Of a stretch of DNA of 64,000 nt, positions 17,311 through 27,618 are shown piece by piece. A program made the position numbers and the translations under genes. The notes under the pieces were generated by a model that worked only from the letters and a program-made list of their open reading frames with translations, was not told where the DNA came from and did no database searches. Numbering within the stretch: the stretch's first letter is position 1; each line of letters starts with the position of its first letter. The stretch comes from Maritalea porphyrae. GTDB lineage: Bacteria; Pseudomonadota; Alphaproteobacteria; Rhizobiales; Devosiaceae. Location of the stretch: positions 624,412-688,411 of the forward strand of contig NZ_JAPWGX010000002.1 in the NCBI RefSeq assembly GCF_027213965.1, written 5' to 3'.

Positions 17311-18624
17311 ATGACACTTGGACAGCAATCAGACACAATTGTCGCGCTGTCATCGGGTCAATTGCCATCGGGTGTTGCTGTTATCCGGGCGTCGGGGCCC
17401 GGTGCAGGGGACATTTGTGCTCTGTTTGGAATCAAACAACCTGCCGCACGTTTCGCAAAATTCGCAAAACTAAAGTCCCCCATCGATCATAGTGTGATTG
17501 ATGAGGGATTAGTTTTGTTCTTTCCAAATCCGGCTAGTTTTACTGGAGAAGACCTTGTTGAGCTGCAAGTACATGGCAGCCGCGCTGTGGTGCAATTCGT
17601 GTTGGATCAAATGATCCAAATGCCCAGTGTACGGCTTGCTGAAGCTGGGGAATTTACCCGTAGAGCGTTTGAGAATGGCAAGTTAGATCTAACCCGCGTC
17701 GAGGGTATTGCTGATCTTATTGACGCTCAGACCGAAAGCCAAAGAGCACTTGCGGCGGCACGAATGCAAGGCGGCCTCAGCGAGAAACTGTCCACTTGGC
17801 GCCTGCAATTGGTAAAACTGCGTGCAGAGATCGAGGCGAGATTAGATTTTTCTGACGAGGATGATGTACCTTTTGAGCTGCCTATCACTTATAGCAGCGA
17901 CCTAAAAAAGCTACACGAAGAAATCTCCTGCGAACTTGGTGAGTTTAATCAGGGACGCATGATCCGCGAAGGTGTGCGTGTGGCGCTTGTAGGCCATCCT
18001 AACGTTGGCAAGTCTTCACTGCTGAATGCTCTTTCGCGATCAGAGGTGGCTATTGTGACTGAAGTCCCCGGCACCACACGTGATGTCATCGAAGTTGAAA
18101 TAGATCTCGGCGGCGTTTTGTTTCGATTATTTGATACGGCCGGTATCCGAGAGACCGTTGATCATGTGGAGAGCATTGGCATTGAACGAACACGCAATTC
18201 GGCCTCGTTGGCCGATATCGTGATCGGCTTGACGGACGATGGCCAATTGCCTGATGGGTTTTCGTTTGACATGATCGTTGGCACAAAATTGGATTCACGT
18301 GAAACAGATGCCAAGTTTTCCGCTGATGTTAATATCAGTGTAAAAACAGATGATGGACTAAAAGCGTTCAAAAAACTACTTGTGGATCAGGTAACCAAGA
18401 TGAATGATTCACGTGAAACATTGCTTATTTCTCACAAACGTGATCAGGCCGCATTGACTGAAGCGCGGGATGCGCTGGATCGAGCATCAAAATTGGTGTA
18501 TGCACCAGAGCTGCTTGCAGAAGAACTCAGAGTTGCCTCCTACGTCTTAGGTCGTCTGATCGGCGAGGTGGGCACAGAAGATGTACTTGACGAGCTCTTC
18601 GCTGGTTTTTGTATTGGCAAATGA
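17311..18624 (+). CDS. mnmE: tRNA uridine-5-carboxymethylaminomethyl modification GTPase MnmE
   Basis: A 437-residue protein with the folate-binding N-terminal domain, a helical domain and an inserted Ras-like G domain (G1 [15 protein letters not shown]2/G3 TTRDV and DTAGIRE, G4 GTKLD). It ends in the conserved CIGK box. With MnmG it forms the wobble-uridine modification of tRNA. Two parS sites sit inside the G domain, giving the tetrapeptide SRET twice, and a third begins with the stop codon itself. mnmG starts 29 bases later. Confidence 0.96.
   Translation: MTLGQQSDTIVALSSGQLPSGVAVIRASGPGAGDICALFGIKQPAARFAKFAKLKSPIDHSVIDEGLVLFFPNPASFTGEDLVELQVHGSRAVVQFVLDQMIQMPSVRLAEAGEFTRRAFENGKLDLTRVEGIADLIDAQTESQRALAAARMQGGLSEKLSTWRLQLVKLRAEIEARLDFSDEDDVPFELPITYSSDLKKLHEEISCELGEFNQGRMIREGVRVALVGHPNVGKSSLLNALSRSEVAIVTEVPGTTRDVIEVEIDLGGVLFRLFDTAGIRETVDHVESIGIERTRNSASLADIVIGLTDDGQLPDGFSFDMIVGTKLDSRETDAKFSADVNISVKTDDGLKAFKKLLVDQVTKMNDSRETLLISHKRDQAALTEARDALDRASKLVYAPELLAEELRVASYVLGRLIGEVGTEDVLDELFAGFCIGK
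18291..18306 (+). promoter_or_regulatory. parS: parS site 1 (inside mnmE)
   Basis: GGATTCACGTGAAACA shares 14 of 16 bases with the general parS consensus TGTTTCACGTGAAACA. It is read in mnmE as part of LDSRET. ParB would load on the chromosome here; it is about 4 kb from the origin and 3.7 kb before parB. Confidence 0.85.
18405..18420 (+). promoter_or_regulatory. parS: parS site 2 (inside mnmE)
   Basis: TGATTCACGTGAAACA, one base from consensus, 114 bases after site 1. In the mnmE frame it reads NDSRET. Confidence 0.9.
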
Positions 18625-18637
18625 TTCACGTGAAACA
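18622..18637 (+). promoter_or_regulatory. parS: parS site 3 (mnmE stop / mnmG leader)
   Basis: TGATTCACGTGAAACA again; its first three bases are the TGA stop of mnmE. It therefore occupies the short mnmE-mnmG gap and the mnmG leader. Confidence 0.9.
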
Positions 18638-18653
18638 AAGTGTTGGAAAAAGC

Positions 18654-20534
18654 ATGACGGATAGATTTGATGTCATCATCGTGGGTGGTGGACATGCTGG
18701 TTGTGAAGCTGCAGCTGCTTCAGCACGCCTTGGCGTGAAGACTGCTCTCGTCACCCACAAATTCAACAAAATTGGTGAAATGTCGTGCAACCCAGCGATC
18801 GGCGGTTTGGGTAAAGGGCATTTGGTCCGTGAAATTGATGCGCTGGACGGTTTGATGGGCCGAGTGGCAGATCAGGCTTGTATTCAATATCGCATGCTCA
18901 ATCGACGTAAGGGTCCTGCTGTGCGCGGGCCGCGCATGCAGGCAGATCGAAAACTCTATAGAGAAGCCATGCAGGCCGCAATTGTTGCGCAGGAAAACCT
19001 CAGCGTGATCGAGGGTGAAGTTGACGATCTTATTGTTGATCGAGACGTCATTCAGGGCGTGGTTTTGGGTGATGGCACCAGTATTGGTGCTGAAGAAGTG
19101 GTGTTGACGACTGGAACGTTCTTGCGTGGCCTAATTCACTTGGGTGAACAGCAGATTCCTGCGGGGCGTGTTGGCGAAAAGCCCGTATTGGGTCTTTCTA
19201 AACGTCTGGAAGCGTTGGGTTTGCGCCTGGGTCGACTAAAAACAGGTACACCGCCACGTTTGGACAAAAACTCCATCGATTGGGATCAGTTAGACGTGCA
19301 GCACGGGGACGAGGATCTTGAACCACTTTCTGCACTAACCAAGAAAATTACCGTACAACAAGTGCCCTGCTACATTACGCGCACTCATGCGGGCACACAC
19401 AAGATCATCCAAGATAACTTACAAAAGTCTGCCATGTATTCCGGCCGTATCGAGAGCTTAGGGCCGCGCTATTGTCCTTCGATCGAAGACAAGGTCGTCA
19501 GGTTTGCGGATCGGGACTCACATCAAATCTTCTTGGAACCAGAAGGTTTGGATGATGATAACATATATCCAAACGGGATTTCGACGAGCCTTCCTGAAGA
19601 TGTTCAGCTGCTCGTTGTACGCTCTCTGCCAGGGTGTTCGCATGCCATCATTAATCAACCTGGTTACGCGATTGAATATGACTATATTGATCCACGAGAA
19701 TTGGATCACACATTGCAACTCAAGCGTTTACCTGGTCTATCACTTGCTGGGCAAATTAATGGCACCACGGGCTATGAGGAGGCCGGCGCGCAGGGGTTGT
19801 TGGCGGGAGCGAATGCTGCAAAGCGCGTATTAGGTGAAGAACCAATCAAACTTTCTCGCACTCAGAGTTATATCGCTGTGATGGTCGACGATTTGGTGAC
19901 GCGTGGGGTGACAGAACCCTATCGTATGTTCACCAGTCGCGCGGAATTTAGATTGCATTTGCGATCTGACAACGCGGATCAGCGGCTGACCCAAATCGGC
20001 ATCGACCAAGGCTTGGTCGGTGCTGAACGTAAAACACATTTCGTTGGGCGAATGAACGCGCTGAACGGGGCGCGTGCGATGCTTGACCGATTGTCACTGA
20101 CGCCGACGGAAGCGATAAAACACGGGATAAAAGTGAATGCGGATGGTGTGCGTCGCACGGGGTTTAACTTGTTGTCTCACCCCGACGTGGACATAACAAC
20201 ACTTCGTAAGATTTGGCCCGAACTTGAAGAATTCCCCTTAGCCATTTTGGAGCAAGTTGCTGTTGACGCTCAATATGCCGTCTATTTGGATCGCCAACAA
20301 GCCGATGTGGAAGCGGTTCGCCGAGACGAGAATCGATCCATTCCCAAAGGTTTAGACTATAAATCGATTGATGGCCTTTCCAATGAGATGTGCCAAAAAT
20401 TGGATTTACATAATCCAACGAGCATTGCGCAGGCCCAACGTATAGAGGGCATGACACCGGCGGCCATCATGTTGATACTCGCCGCGTCTAAAAGAATGGA
20501 TTCACGTGAAACAGTGCCAAAGCAAGTTGGTTGA
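18654..20534 (+). CDS. mnmG: tRNA uridine modification FAD enzyme MnmG (GidA)
   Basis: From the ATG at 18654 ([20 protein letters not shown]) the product is 626 residues, the usual length; the frame is open further upstream but runs through parS site 3. The FAD-binding GGGHAG loop, the [23 protein letters not shown] signature, [10 protein letters not shown] and [10 protein letters not shown] of GidA are present. It installs cmnm5U/mnm5U at tRNA position 34 together with MnmE. parS site 4 lies eight codons before the stop and gives the peptide DSRET. Confidence 0.96.
   Translation: MTDRFDVIIVGGGHAGCEAAAASARLGVKTALVTHKFNKIGEMSCNPAIGGLGKGHLVREIDALDGLMGRVADQACIQYRMLNRRKGPAVRGPRMQADRKLYREAMQAAIVAQENLSVIEGEVDDLIVDRDVIQGVVLGDGTSIGAEEVVLTTGTFLRGLIHLGEQQIPAGRVGEKPVLGLSKRLEALGLRLGRLKTGTPPRLDKNSIDWDQLDVQHGDEDLEPLSALTKKITVQQVPCYITRTHAGTHKIIQDNLQKSAMYSGRIESLGPRYCPSIEDKVVRFADRDSHQIFLEPEGLDDDNIYPNGISTSLPEDVQLLVVRSLPGCSHAIINQPGYAIEYDYIDPRELDHTLQLKRLPGLSLAGQINGTTGYEEAGAQGLLAGANAAKRVLGEEPIKLSRTQSYIAVMVDDLVTRGVTEPYRMFTSRAEFRLHLRSDNADQRLTQIGIDQGLVGAERKTHFVGRMNALNGARAMLDRLSLTPTEAIKHGIKVNADGVRRTGFNLLSHPDVDITTLRKIWPELEEFPLAILEQVAVDAQYAVYLDRQQADVEAVRRDENRSIPKGLDYKSIDGLSNEMCQKLDLHNPTSIAQAQRIEGMTPAAIMLILAASKRMDSRETVPKQVG
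20498..20513 (+). promoter_or_regulatory. parS: parS site 4 (end of mnmG)
   Basis: GGATTCACGTGAAACA, identical to site 1, lying in the last codons of mnmG and read as MDSRET. Confidence 0.85.
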
Positions 20535-20537
20535 TCG

Positions 20538-21191
20538 ATGATTTCTCCAACAACATCAGACCTGGCATTGCTTCTAGAGCTATGTGCTGAACTCGAGCTT
20601 GACTACAAACCTGTGCTCACAGATCTTCAGAAATACGCACAGGAGCTCGTTCGGTGGCAGGATATCAAAAACCTTGTTTCACGTGAAACATTGCCAGAAA
20701 TTTGGCCGCGACATATATTAGACAGCTTGCAGCTCGCAAAGCATGTTGATCCAAAACGCGGCATCTTGTTGGATTATGGCAGTGGCGGCGGATTGCCAGC
20801 AATTCCATTGGCCATCGTCTTCAAGAATACGCCACTTCAGGTGCACATGATTGAAGCGAATGGGCGCAAATGCTCGTTCTTGCGGCAAATTTCGCGCCAA
20901 TTGGTGCTAAACTGCGTGGTACACAACCAGCGAGTTGAGGCGCTGGTGCTTGATCCTGCGATCGAAGTGGGCACGATGACAGCACGGGGGTTTGCTGATC
21001 TGGGGGGCACATTTTCCTACTGTTTTCCACATTTTGGCCCACATACTCACGCACTTTTGCAAAAAGGCCGTGGATATGATGAAGAAATTGCAGCAGCTCA
21101 AGAGAAATGGCGTTATGATCTTGAGACATTTAGCAGCGTTGTCGCTCCCGATTCCGTCATTTTGGCAATTTCGGGTCTCAAACAGCGTTAA
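20538..21191 (+). CDS. rsmG: 16S rRNA (guanine-527-N7) methyltransferase RsmG
   Basis: A 217-residue SAM-dependent methyltransferase with the AdoMet loop DYGSGGGLPAIPLA, the preceding WPRHILDSL and VHMIEANGRKCSFLR, and VEALV further on. It methylates G527 of 16S rRNA in the small subunit. It starts three bases after mnmG and is followed 24 bases later by parA, giving the classical mnmE-mnmG-rsmG-parA-parB cluster. The perfect parS site 5 encodes the conserved LVSRET. Confidence 0.95.
   Translation: MISPTTSDLALLLELCAELELDYKPVLTDLQKYAQELVRWQDIKNLVSRETLPEIWPRHILDSLQLAKHVDPKRGILLDYGSGGGLPAIPLAIVFKNTPLQVHMIEANGRKCSFLRQISRQLVLNCVVHNQRVEALVLDPAIEVGTMTARGFADLGGTFSYCFPHFGPHTHALLQKGRGYDEEIAAAQEKWRYDLETFSSVVAPDSVILAISGLKQR
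20675..20690 (+). promoter_or_regulatory. parS: parS site 5 (inside rsmG, perfect consensus)
   Basis: TGTTTCACGTGAAACA, a perfect 16 bp palindrome equal to the parS consensus conserved from Bacillus to Caulobacter. It is read in rsmG as VSRET. Confidence 0.96.
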
Positions 21192-21215
21192 GAATTGTTG
21201 TTGGAGGAGATAGTG

Positions 21216-22016
21216 GTGCATCCGCGTATTCTTACATTGGCAAACCAGAAGGGTGGTGTTGGTAAAACAACGACAGCCATCAATTTGGCGACGGCTCTCG
21301 CGGCAATTGGCGAACGTGTGTTGATCGTTGACATAGATCCGCAAGGAAATGCCAGCACGGGCTTTGGTATTGATCGTCAGGCGCGCCAATATTCTGCTTT
21401 TGATCTGATGACTGGGGAGGTGGAGTTAAAAGACGCCATTGTCTCCACCAATGTGCCCAATGTGGTGGTTGTGCCTTCGACTATGGATCTTTTGGGTCTT
21501 GAAATGGCGATTTCGGACAGTGGTGATCGCGCCTTTCGATTGCGCAATGCTTTGAGTGGCGCAGGTGACATCATTTTCGATGGTAAGCCAATTACCTACA
21601 TTCTGATTGATTGTCCGCCTTCTCTTAACTTACTTACGATTAATTCTCTGGCGGCGGCCGATGCGGTTTTGGTGCCGATGCAGTGTGAGTTTTTTGCACT
21701 TGAGGGCTTGAGCCAATTGTTGAGTACGATCGAACAGATCAAGACCAGTTTGAACCCCAACCTCTATATTCAAGGGGTGGTGATGACCATGTTTGATAAG
21801 CGAAATAATCTTTCAAATCAAGTTCTTAGCGATGTGCGTTCGCACCTTGGGGATTTGGTTTATGATACGGTGATCCCACGGAATGTGCGGCTCTCAGAAG
21901 CTCCTTCTTATGGAAAGCCGGCTCTTTTATACGACCTAAAGTGTGCGGGAAGTCAGGCCTATTTGCACTTGGCGACTGAAGTGATTAAGCGTGAACGTCG
22001 ATTGACGGCGGCATAG
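21216..22016 (+). CDS. parA: Chromosome partition ATPase ParA
   Basis: I choose the GTG at 21216, six bases after the strong site GGAGGAG; the frame is open to a TTG at 21195 but that would precede the ribosome site. The 266-residue product is a Walker-type ATPase with the deviant P-loop ANQKGGVGKTTTAINLA, IVDIDPQGNAS (A') and LIDCPPSL (B). It forms the nucleoid-bound gradient that moves ParB-parS complexes after replication. parB follows ten bases later. Confidence 0.95.
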   Translation: MHPRILTLANQKGGVGKTTTAINLATALAAIGERVLIVDIDPQGNASTGFGIDRQARQYSAFDLMTGEVELKDAIVSTNVPNVVVVPSTMDLLGLEMAISDSGDRAFRLRNALSGAGDIIFDGKPITYILIDCPPSLNLLTINSLAAADAVLVPMQCEFFALEGLSQLLSTIEQIKTSLNPNLYIQGVVMTMFDKRNNLSNQVLSDVRSHLGDLVYDTVIPRNVRLSEAPSYGKPALLYDLKCAGSQAYLHLATEVIKRERRLTAA

Positions 22017-22026
22017 GACCAAAAAA

Positions 22027-22914
22027 ATGAACGATAAAAACACAAACAGTAGACTTGGTCGTGGGTTGGCAGCTCTTATTGGTGATGTGCCTCCGGTTGA
22101 AGCGACGCGAATTACTTCTGGTGATGGCATACGCCGATTGCCCGTCGAGTTTATTGTTGCGAGCCCAAACAACCCCCGTCGCCATTTCGCGCCAGAGGAT
22201 CTTGAAGATCTAACCAATTCAATTCGTGAAAAAGGCGTAATGCAGCCGATTTTGGTTCGACCAAGTCCGCTTGACCCTGATCTATATGAGTTGGTAGCAG
22301 GTGAGCGCCGTTGGCGCGCATCACAGCGCGCAGGCTTACATGAAGTTCCTGTGATCATTCGCGAAGTCGACGATCGAGAAGCGCTCGAGTTGGCCATTAT
22401 CGAGAACGTGCAACGGGCGGACCTAAACTCACTAGAAGAATCAAAGGGTTACGATCAGTTGATGCAGCAGTTTGGTTATACGCAGGCTGATTTGGCCCAG
22501 GTGATTGGCAAGAGCCGAAGCCATGTGGCCAATACCCTGCGTTTGATGAAATTGCCACCGAGCGTGCAGCAATATGTTTCTGATGGTGCTTTATCTGCGG
22601 GGCATGCCCGTGCGTTGATAACAGCTTCTAACCCGGAAGAACTGGCAAAACGCATAATCGATGGTGGGTTGAGTGTTCGTGAAGCTGAAAACTTGGCGCA
22701 AAAGCAAGCACAGGCCAATGAGAATGGTGAAAAGGCCGCGCAGAGTTCAAAATCTATAAAAGATGCAGACACATTGGCACTTGAAAAAACGCTCAGCGAC
22801 TTGTTGGGACTGAAAGTGGCGATTGATCATAAAGAGCGTGGCGGTAAGATCGAGATTAAATATCGCACGCTTGAACAGTTGGATGATGTTTGTCAGCGCC
22901 TGCAATCGCGCTAA
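22027..22914 (+). CDS. parB: Chromosome partition protein ParB
   Basis: A 295-residue ParB/Spo0J. The N-terminal LGRGLAALIGD stretch contacts ParA, the CTP-binding NTD has PNNPRRHFAPEDLEDLTNSI, GVMQPILVRP and LVAGERRWRASQRAGL (box II GERRW/R), and the HTH is YTQADLAQVIGKSRSHVANTLRLM. The C-terminal part is the dimer domain. It binds the parS sites in the preceding genes and slides as a clamp. A strong terminator closes the operon. Confidence 0.96.
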   Translation: MNDKNTNSRLGRGLAALIGDVPPVEATRITSGDGIRRLPVEFIVASPNNPRRHFAPEDLEDLTNSIREKGVMQPILVRPSPLDPDLYELVAGERRWRASQRAGLHEVPVIIREVDDREALELAIIENVQRADLNSLEESKGYDQLMQQFGYTQADLAQVIGKSRSHVANTLRLMKLPPSVQQYVSDGALSAGHARALITASNPEELAKRIIDGGLSVREAENLAQKQAQANENGEKAAQSSKSIKDADTLALEKTLSDLLGLKVAIDHKERGGKIEIKYRTLEQLDDVCQRLQSR

Positions 22915-22941
22915 TTTGTCAAAAAACGACATCAGAATTTG

Positions 22942-22968
22942 GGGACGCTTTTGGCGTCCCTTTTTTTT
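22942..22968 (+). terminator. Rho-independent terminator after parB
   Basis: Stem GGGACGC / GCGTCCC with loop TTTTG followed by eight T residues, 27 bases after the parB stop. A textbook terminator for the rightward origin operon. Confidence 0.95.
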
Positions 22969-23300
22969 CACCAAATGGTGGCTCACGTTGGGTGTCGGCA
23001 CTGAATCGGACGGGAGTTACCTAAAATGCATCTGATTAATCTGAATTTAGTTAATCATGGCGGATTCCGATTTGGGACAGATTCAGAGAGAAGATCAATT
23101 TTTCTAATGATATTTCAAGGTGTTACCAGTATATGGCGCCTGTGCTCCAGCATATGTACGTGCGCTACAGACTCGCTGACGACCCATAGCCCGGCTTTTC
23201 GTGCTCAGAACGATCACAGAGCCCGTTTTACTGCGTTGCTGCAGGGTTGTGCCGATGAGGTTTTTGCGGTGTTACCAAATCTATGTACTTTGGAAATTGC
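22969..23300. other. Intergenic stretch without recognised gene (parB-holA)
   Basis: Some 330 bases between the parB terminator and the holA stop. Open frames at 23026-23307 and 23201-23494 have no ribosome site or recognisable product. Two copies of GTGTTACCA occur (23121 and 23271 areas) but no clear structure links them. I see no function. Confidence 0.5.
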
Positions 23301-23320
23301 AAATTGATTGCAATCAATTT
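23301..23320. repeat. Perfect 20 bp palindrome over the holA stop
   Basis: AAATTGATTGCAATCAATTT is a perfect palindrome with no spacer, covering the last codons and stop of holA. It is A/T-rich, so it is more likely a protein-binding site than a terminator. No second copy was seen in the window. Confidence 0.6.
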
Positions 23321-24336
23321 CTAGCGGCGATTGTGGCAATTGCCAATAAGGCTTGGCGTGTGTGTTCGGTGTCCAGGTTAGCGTTCATGCGTGTGTCTAG
23401 CACTGTAGTTTGTAGACGCGCACATGCTATGGCCAAATTTTTTGCCGACCATGAACGTACTTGGCTTTCGATGGACGACTTTCTTGAAAAGTGAACGCGG
23501 AAGCGCCCCGAACTCATCACCTCTTGTAATGTTTTACCTGAATCATAGGACGCGCGCATCTCGCGCAAGTTTGAAAAATGCATTAGGGCGCGAGTTAGGA
23601 TCGCAGAAGCATGTGTCCCTGAACTAAAGGCGCGGCTTAAAGCTGTGTCTAGTTTTTGAACATGTCCAGTGCCCGCACTGTCCAGCACCTCATCCATTGT
23701 TTCGCTTGCGTTATCGCCACAAAGGGCGATGACGTCATTATATGAAATCTGCTTGCTCTCCTGAGCAAATATCATCAGTTTTTCAACTTCGAGGCGTGTA
23801 ATTTGACGGTCGTTGCCCAGCACATCAATTAGTGCGCGTAAGGCATCACTTTCGATCTGAATTTGTGCGTTGTCGAACATTTGCCGCGCCAATTGTGTAA
23901 GACTTCTGGTGTCATCGGCAAAGCAAGGAACGGCACGCGCAGATTTTTGTGCTTCTGCCAGTTTTCTTAAGGCGTCTTTTGGGGTTAAATTACCCGCTTC
24001 GACCAACAAAACTGCGTCAAATCCATCCTTCACGGTCTGTTCGATTTCTTTGGCGAAGGCATTTGTGGCGCCGCGGACGCGGATAACGCGTAGATCTCCG
24101 AACATGGAACGGGTATTTGCTTCCACAGCAATTCGTTCACCTGGATTCTCAAAATCTCCAAAATGCAGACTAACCAGTGACATGGGGTCGGCATCTTTGG
24201 CGTGAAAATGGGCTTGTAAACGATCAGTTGTTTCACGCACACGGCCAGCGTCCGGACCATAAATCAGCACCAGACCTGAGGTGAGATCGGGCCGTGCCAA
24301 AAAGCCATCAACGTCTCGCGCTTTTAATGCGGTCAA
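23314..24336 (-). CDS. holA: DNA polymerase III delta subunit HolA
   Basis: A 340-residue clamp-loader subunit: N-terminal FLARPDLTSGLVLIYGPDAGRVRE, then RVRGATNAFAKEIEQ and KLAEAQKSARAVPCF, and a helical C-terminal region with SSIESQVRSWSAKNLAIACARLQ. Walker motifs are incomplete, as expected for delta, which opens the beta clamp without hydrolysing ATP. Its start overlaps the lptE stop by four bases, as in most Hyphomicrobiales (leuS-lptE-holA). Confidence 0.9.
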   Translation of the reverse strand: MTALKARDVDGFLARPDLTSGLVLIYGPDAGRVRETTDRLQAHFHAKDADPMSLVSLHFGDFENPGERIAVEANTRSMFGDLRVIRVRGATNAFAKEIEQTVKDGFDAVLLVEAGNLTPKDALRKLAEAQKSARAVPCFADDTRSLTQLARQMFDNAQIQIESDALRALIDVLGNDRQITRLEVEKLMIFAQESKQISYNDVIALCGDNASETMDEVLDSAGTGHVQKLDTALSRAFSSGTHASAILTRALMHFSNLREMRASYDSGKTLQEVMSSGRFRVHFSRKSSIESQVRSWSAKNLAIACARLQTTVLDTRMNANLDTEHTRQALLAIATIAARN

Positions 24337-24830
24337 GGTTTTTGCTCGTTAATCGCTAATACAATCAAAAGCTCCAATTGGCGGGCGAGGTCTTTTGCAG
24401 CCCGATGGTAGGCATCTGTTTGCGCTGTTTTATTGGCGAATTCTTGGGCGCTTGATTGATAGATCGCAGACGAAAAACGCTCGCCTTTAGCAATAATTTT
24501 GTCGGTGTTGATATTGGTGAGCACGAATGATGTGCGCACAGTTGCCTCATTTTCAGCCCGGGTGAATTCTGACTCGACACCAAAAACGGAACGGGTAGAT
24601 GTTGTGGTTGATAGTTTGAGCGCATAGTCGGGCGTAAATGAACGGCCAAGTTTGAATGCTAGATCTTGAATGATCGTTTGTTCAATCGGGGAGGTTGGAT
24701 TTTGGTATGAAAGGGCATATTCGCCCCCTTCATATTCCTCATAAACGGGACGCAACGTGCAGGCGGCCAGCAGCATTGTGCTGGCCAACACCAAAATCAG
24801 CGCGGAAGCTCTGCGATCAAACAACGACAT
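24333..24830 (-). CDS. lptE: LPS-assembly lipoprotein LptE
   Basis: The ATG at 24830 ([17 protein letters not shown]) gives a 165-residue lipoprotein with the lipobox LLAAC at Cys24; the longer open frame upstream is only the shadow of leuS. After [12 protein letters not shown] the fold agrees with LptE, the outer-membrane plug of the LptD translocon. It overlaps leuS by 14 bases and holA by four, so the three form a tightly packed operon. Sequence conservation in this family is low; the call rests on lipobox, size and context. Confidence 0.85.
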   Translation of the reverse strand: MSLFDRRASALILVLASTMLLAACTLRPVYEEYEGGEYALSYQNPTSPIEQTIIQDLAFKLGRSFTPDYALKLSTTTSTRSVFGVESEFTRAENEATVRTSFVLTNINTDKIIAKGERFSSAIYQSSAQEFANKTAQTDAYHRAAKDLARQLELLIVLAINEQKP

Positions 24831-27444
24831 TAACAATCCTACCTGGGACAACGATGACCTTTTTAGGGGGCTGTCCGTCCAAGATGCGCGAAACAGCATC
24901 CAGTGACAAGGCGGCATTTTCGATTTGATCTTTGGGCAGGTCTTTGATGATTTCAATTTCACCACGTCGTTTGCCGTTGACCTGAACGGGCAAAATAATC
25001 GTATCGTCTTTTAGGTACTGTTCATCCGCCTCGGGCCAGCTTTCGTCGGCCAAAATGGTTGAATTGCCTAGATGTGCCCAGCATGTTTCGGTCACGTGTG
25101 GTACCACTGGGTTGCACAATTTTACCAAAAATGTGGTGGCTGTACGAATGGCGGCGCGCTCTTTAACTGTTGGGTTGTGTTTTACCGTAGCGACGGCCTT
25201 ACCCAACACATTGGTGAGTTCATACAATTGGGCGATAGCGCGGTTAAAGCGAAGGCTTTCATAAGCATCAGAGACTTGATCAACCGCGCGATGGGCAGAT
25301 TTGAGCAGGGCTTCAGTGTCAAAATTGTCGGTTGCCCCATCGGCATCGTTTGCAATGATGGCTTGGGCCTCATCCACCAAACGCCATACTTTTTGCACAA
25401 AGCGCCATACGCCTTCAATACCGCTCTCGGTCCATTGCACGTCACGCTCTGGAGGGGAATCGGACAAAACAAACCAACGGGTCGCATCCGCGCCAAAGCT
25501 TTCAGCCATGGCGGTCATGTCGATCACATTGAGTTTAGATTTGGACATCTTTTCGATTGAGCCAATTTTTAGCTGTTCGCCGGAAGCTTTGTGAATGGCA
25601 ATGCGATCTTCTGTTGTGCCCTCAAAACTAATCTCTTCCGGGGAAACCCAATCACCTTGCGATGTTTTGTAGGTTTCGTGTGTAACCATGCCTTGAGTGA
25701 ACAGACCCTTGAAAGGCTCGGTGACATTTAAGTGGCCGGCTTTTTTCATCGCCCGGGCAAAGAAGCGCGAATAGAGCAAGTGCAAAATCGCGTGCTCAAC
25801 GCCGCCGATATATTGATCAACGGGTAACCATTCGTCAGCCGCTTTTGGCTGAGTTGGTGTGGAAGCATGTGGTGCTGTAAAGCGGGCGAAATACCATGAG
25901 CTGTCCACAAATGTGTCCATTGTGTCTGTCTCGCGCCGGGCAGGGGCGTCGCAGGTTGGGCAATGGGTGTCTTTCCATGTGGGGTGATGATCCAACGGGT
26001 TGCCAGGTTTTTCAAAGCTCACATCGTCGGGCAGTTTGACCGGGAGATCTTCCTCGCGTACAGGCACAATGCCGCAATTGTCGCAGTGGACAATGGGAAT
26101 GGGGCAGCCCCAATAGCGTTGGCGCGATATGCCCCAATCGCGCAGGCGGTAATTCACCTTACGCTCGCCTTGTACCTGGCCGTTGATATCCACCTTGGCC
26201 AACCGATTGGCCACTTCTTCAAAAGCGTCTTTTGGGGTCATGCCATCAAGGAAGGACGAATTGATCATTTGCCCTTCGCCTGTATAGGCTTCATTTTCAA
26301 CCGCAAATGTTGCAGCGTCTTCACCTTCCGGCATCACCACCGCTTTGACAGGCAAATCATATTTACGGGCAAAATCCAAATCTCGTTGATCCCCGGATGG
26401 GCAACCAAAAATGGCACCGGTGCCATAGTCCATCAAAACGAAGTTGGCCACATAGATCGGTAGTGTCCAATTTTCATCAAAGGGGTGTTTCACGTGAATC
26501 CCGGTATTGAAGCCGCGCTTCTCAGCCGTTTCAAGGGCAGCAACGGACGTGCCCAAACGGCGACATTCTTCAATGAAGCTTTGCAACTCGGGGTTTGATT
26601 TAGCCGCTTCTTGCGCCAAAGGATGATCTGCTGCCACCGCCATAAAGCTGGCACCAAAAATGGTGTCAGGTCGGGTGGTATAAACTTCGAGATCGTCATA
26701 TCCTTCAGGGGCTGTTGTCTCATCAAGCGCCCAACGAATGGTCAAACCCTCAGATTTGCCAATCCAGTTCTTTTGCATCAAGCGAACTTTTTCCGGCCAA
26801 TCATTTAGATTGTCGATTTCGTTTAGCAAGTCTTCGGCATAGTCAGTGATTTTGAAGAACCATTGGGTCAGCTCTTTTTGCTCGACCAAAGCGCCTGAAC
26901 GCCAACCGCGTCCATCGATCACTTGTTCGTTGGCCAACACGGTGTGATCTACAGGGTCCCAATTTACCTTAGAGCTTTTGCGGTAGATCAGTTCTTCGCT
27001 CAAGAAGTCGATGAAGAGTTTTTGCTGCTGCGCATAATACTCAGGATCACAAGTTGCGAACTCACGTGTCCAATCCAAACTAAAGCCCATAGACTTCAGC
27101 TGGGTCTTCATGCTCGCGATATTTTGGTAGGTCCAGGTTTTGGGGTGGGCATTGTTTTTCATCGCCGCATTTTCGGCCGGCATGCCAAACGCATCCCAAC
27201 CCATGGGGTGCAAAACATTGTAGCCCTTAGCCCGTTTGTAGCGCGCGATCACATCGCCCATTGTGTAGTTGCGGGCATGACCCACATGGCACCGACCAGA
27301 AGGGTAGGGGAACATCTCAAGGACATAGTATTTTTCGCGATCGTCCTCATTGCTGGACACGAAGCTTTTGCGCTCGTTCCAAACGTTTTGCCAATGGGGT
27401 TCACTTTCGCGCGGATTATACCGTTCTGAGTTGTTGCCGGTCAC
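24817..27444 (-). CDS. leuS: Leucyl-tRNA synthetase
   Basis: An 875-residue class I synthetase. The HIGH box is [19 protein letters not shown] near residue 50, the CP1 editing domain occupies the middle third ([13 protein letters not shown], then the [13 protein letters not shown] region), and the KMSKS signature is EKMSKSKLN near residue 625. A zinc-like C-x2-C insertion ([16 protein letters not shown]) is present. It charges tRNA-Leu. Distal parS site 6 lies within the editing domain. Confidence 0.97.
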   Translation of the reverse strand: MTGNNSERYNPRESEPHWQNVWNERKSFVSSNEDDREKYYVLEMFPYPSGRCHVGHARNYTMGDVIARYKRAKGYNVLHPMGWDAFGMPAENAAMKNNAHPKTWTYQNIASMKTQLKSMGFSLDWTREFATCDPEYYAQQQKLFIDFLSEELIYRKSSKVNWDPVDHTVLANEQVIDGRGWRSGALVEQKELTQWFFKITDYAEDLLNEIDNLNDWPEKVRLMQKNWIGKSEGLTIRWALDETTAPEGYDDLEVYTTRPDTIFGASFMAVAADHPLAQEAAKSNPELQSFIEECRRLGTSVAALETAEKRGFNTGIHVKHPFDENWTLPIYVANFVLMDYGTGAIFGCPSGDQRDLDFARKYDLPVKAVVMPEGEDAATFAVENEAYTGEGQMINSSFLDGMTPKDAFEEVANRLAKVDINGQVQGERKVNYRLRDWGISRQRYWGCPIPIVHCDNCGIVPVREEDLPVKLPDDVSFEKPGNPLDHHPTWKDTHCPTCDAPARRETDTMDTFVDSSWYFARFTAPHASTPTQPKAADEWLPVDQYIGGVEHAILHLLYSRFFARAMKKAGHLNVTEPFKGLFTQGMVTHETYKTSQGDWVSPEEISFEGTTEDRIAIHKASGEQLKIGSIEKMSKSKLNVIDMTAMAESFGADATRWFVLSDSPPERDVQWTESGIEGVWRFVQKVWRLVDEAQAIIANDADGATDNFDTEALLKSAHRAVDQVSDAYESLRFNRAIAQLYELTNVLGKAVATVKHNPTVKERAAIRTATTFLVKLCNPVVPHVTETCWAHLGNSTILADESWPEADEQYLKDDTIILPVQVNGKRRGEIEIIKDLPKDQIENAALSLDAVSRILDGQPPKKVIVVPGRIVNVVV
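26486..26501 (-). promoter_or_regulatory. parS: parS site 6 (inside leuS)
   Basis: On the minus strand GGATTCACGTGAAACA, identical to sites 1 and 4, about 12 kb from the origin. In leuS it reads GIHVKH. Confidence 0.75.
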
Positions 27445-27618
27445 GTCTTATATGTCCTTTAGGTCGTCATGTTCGATTGGGTCTTGTGCCCAATACTTAA
27501 GCTTTGCACCGACCTTCACCAGATTTGGGGGGTGGGGTCAATATGGATTGGCTTTGAATCGTTTGCTCATGGGCGAAAAATGATTCAAATAGAGGGTACA
27601 AGTGATTTGAGGTTAAAT

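Noticed and set aside
21195-21215. TTG start of parA upstream of GGAGGAG
   Set aside because: The ribosome site would lie inside the gene; GTG at 21216 fits better.
22823-23307. Short plus-strand frames across and after the parB end
   Set aside because: They cross the parB terminator, lack ribosome sites and resemble nothing known.
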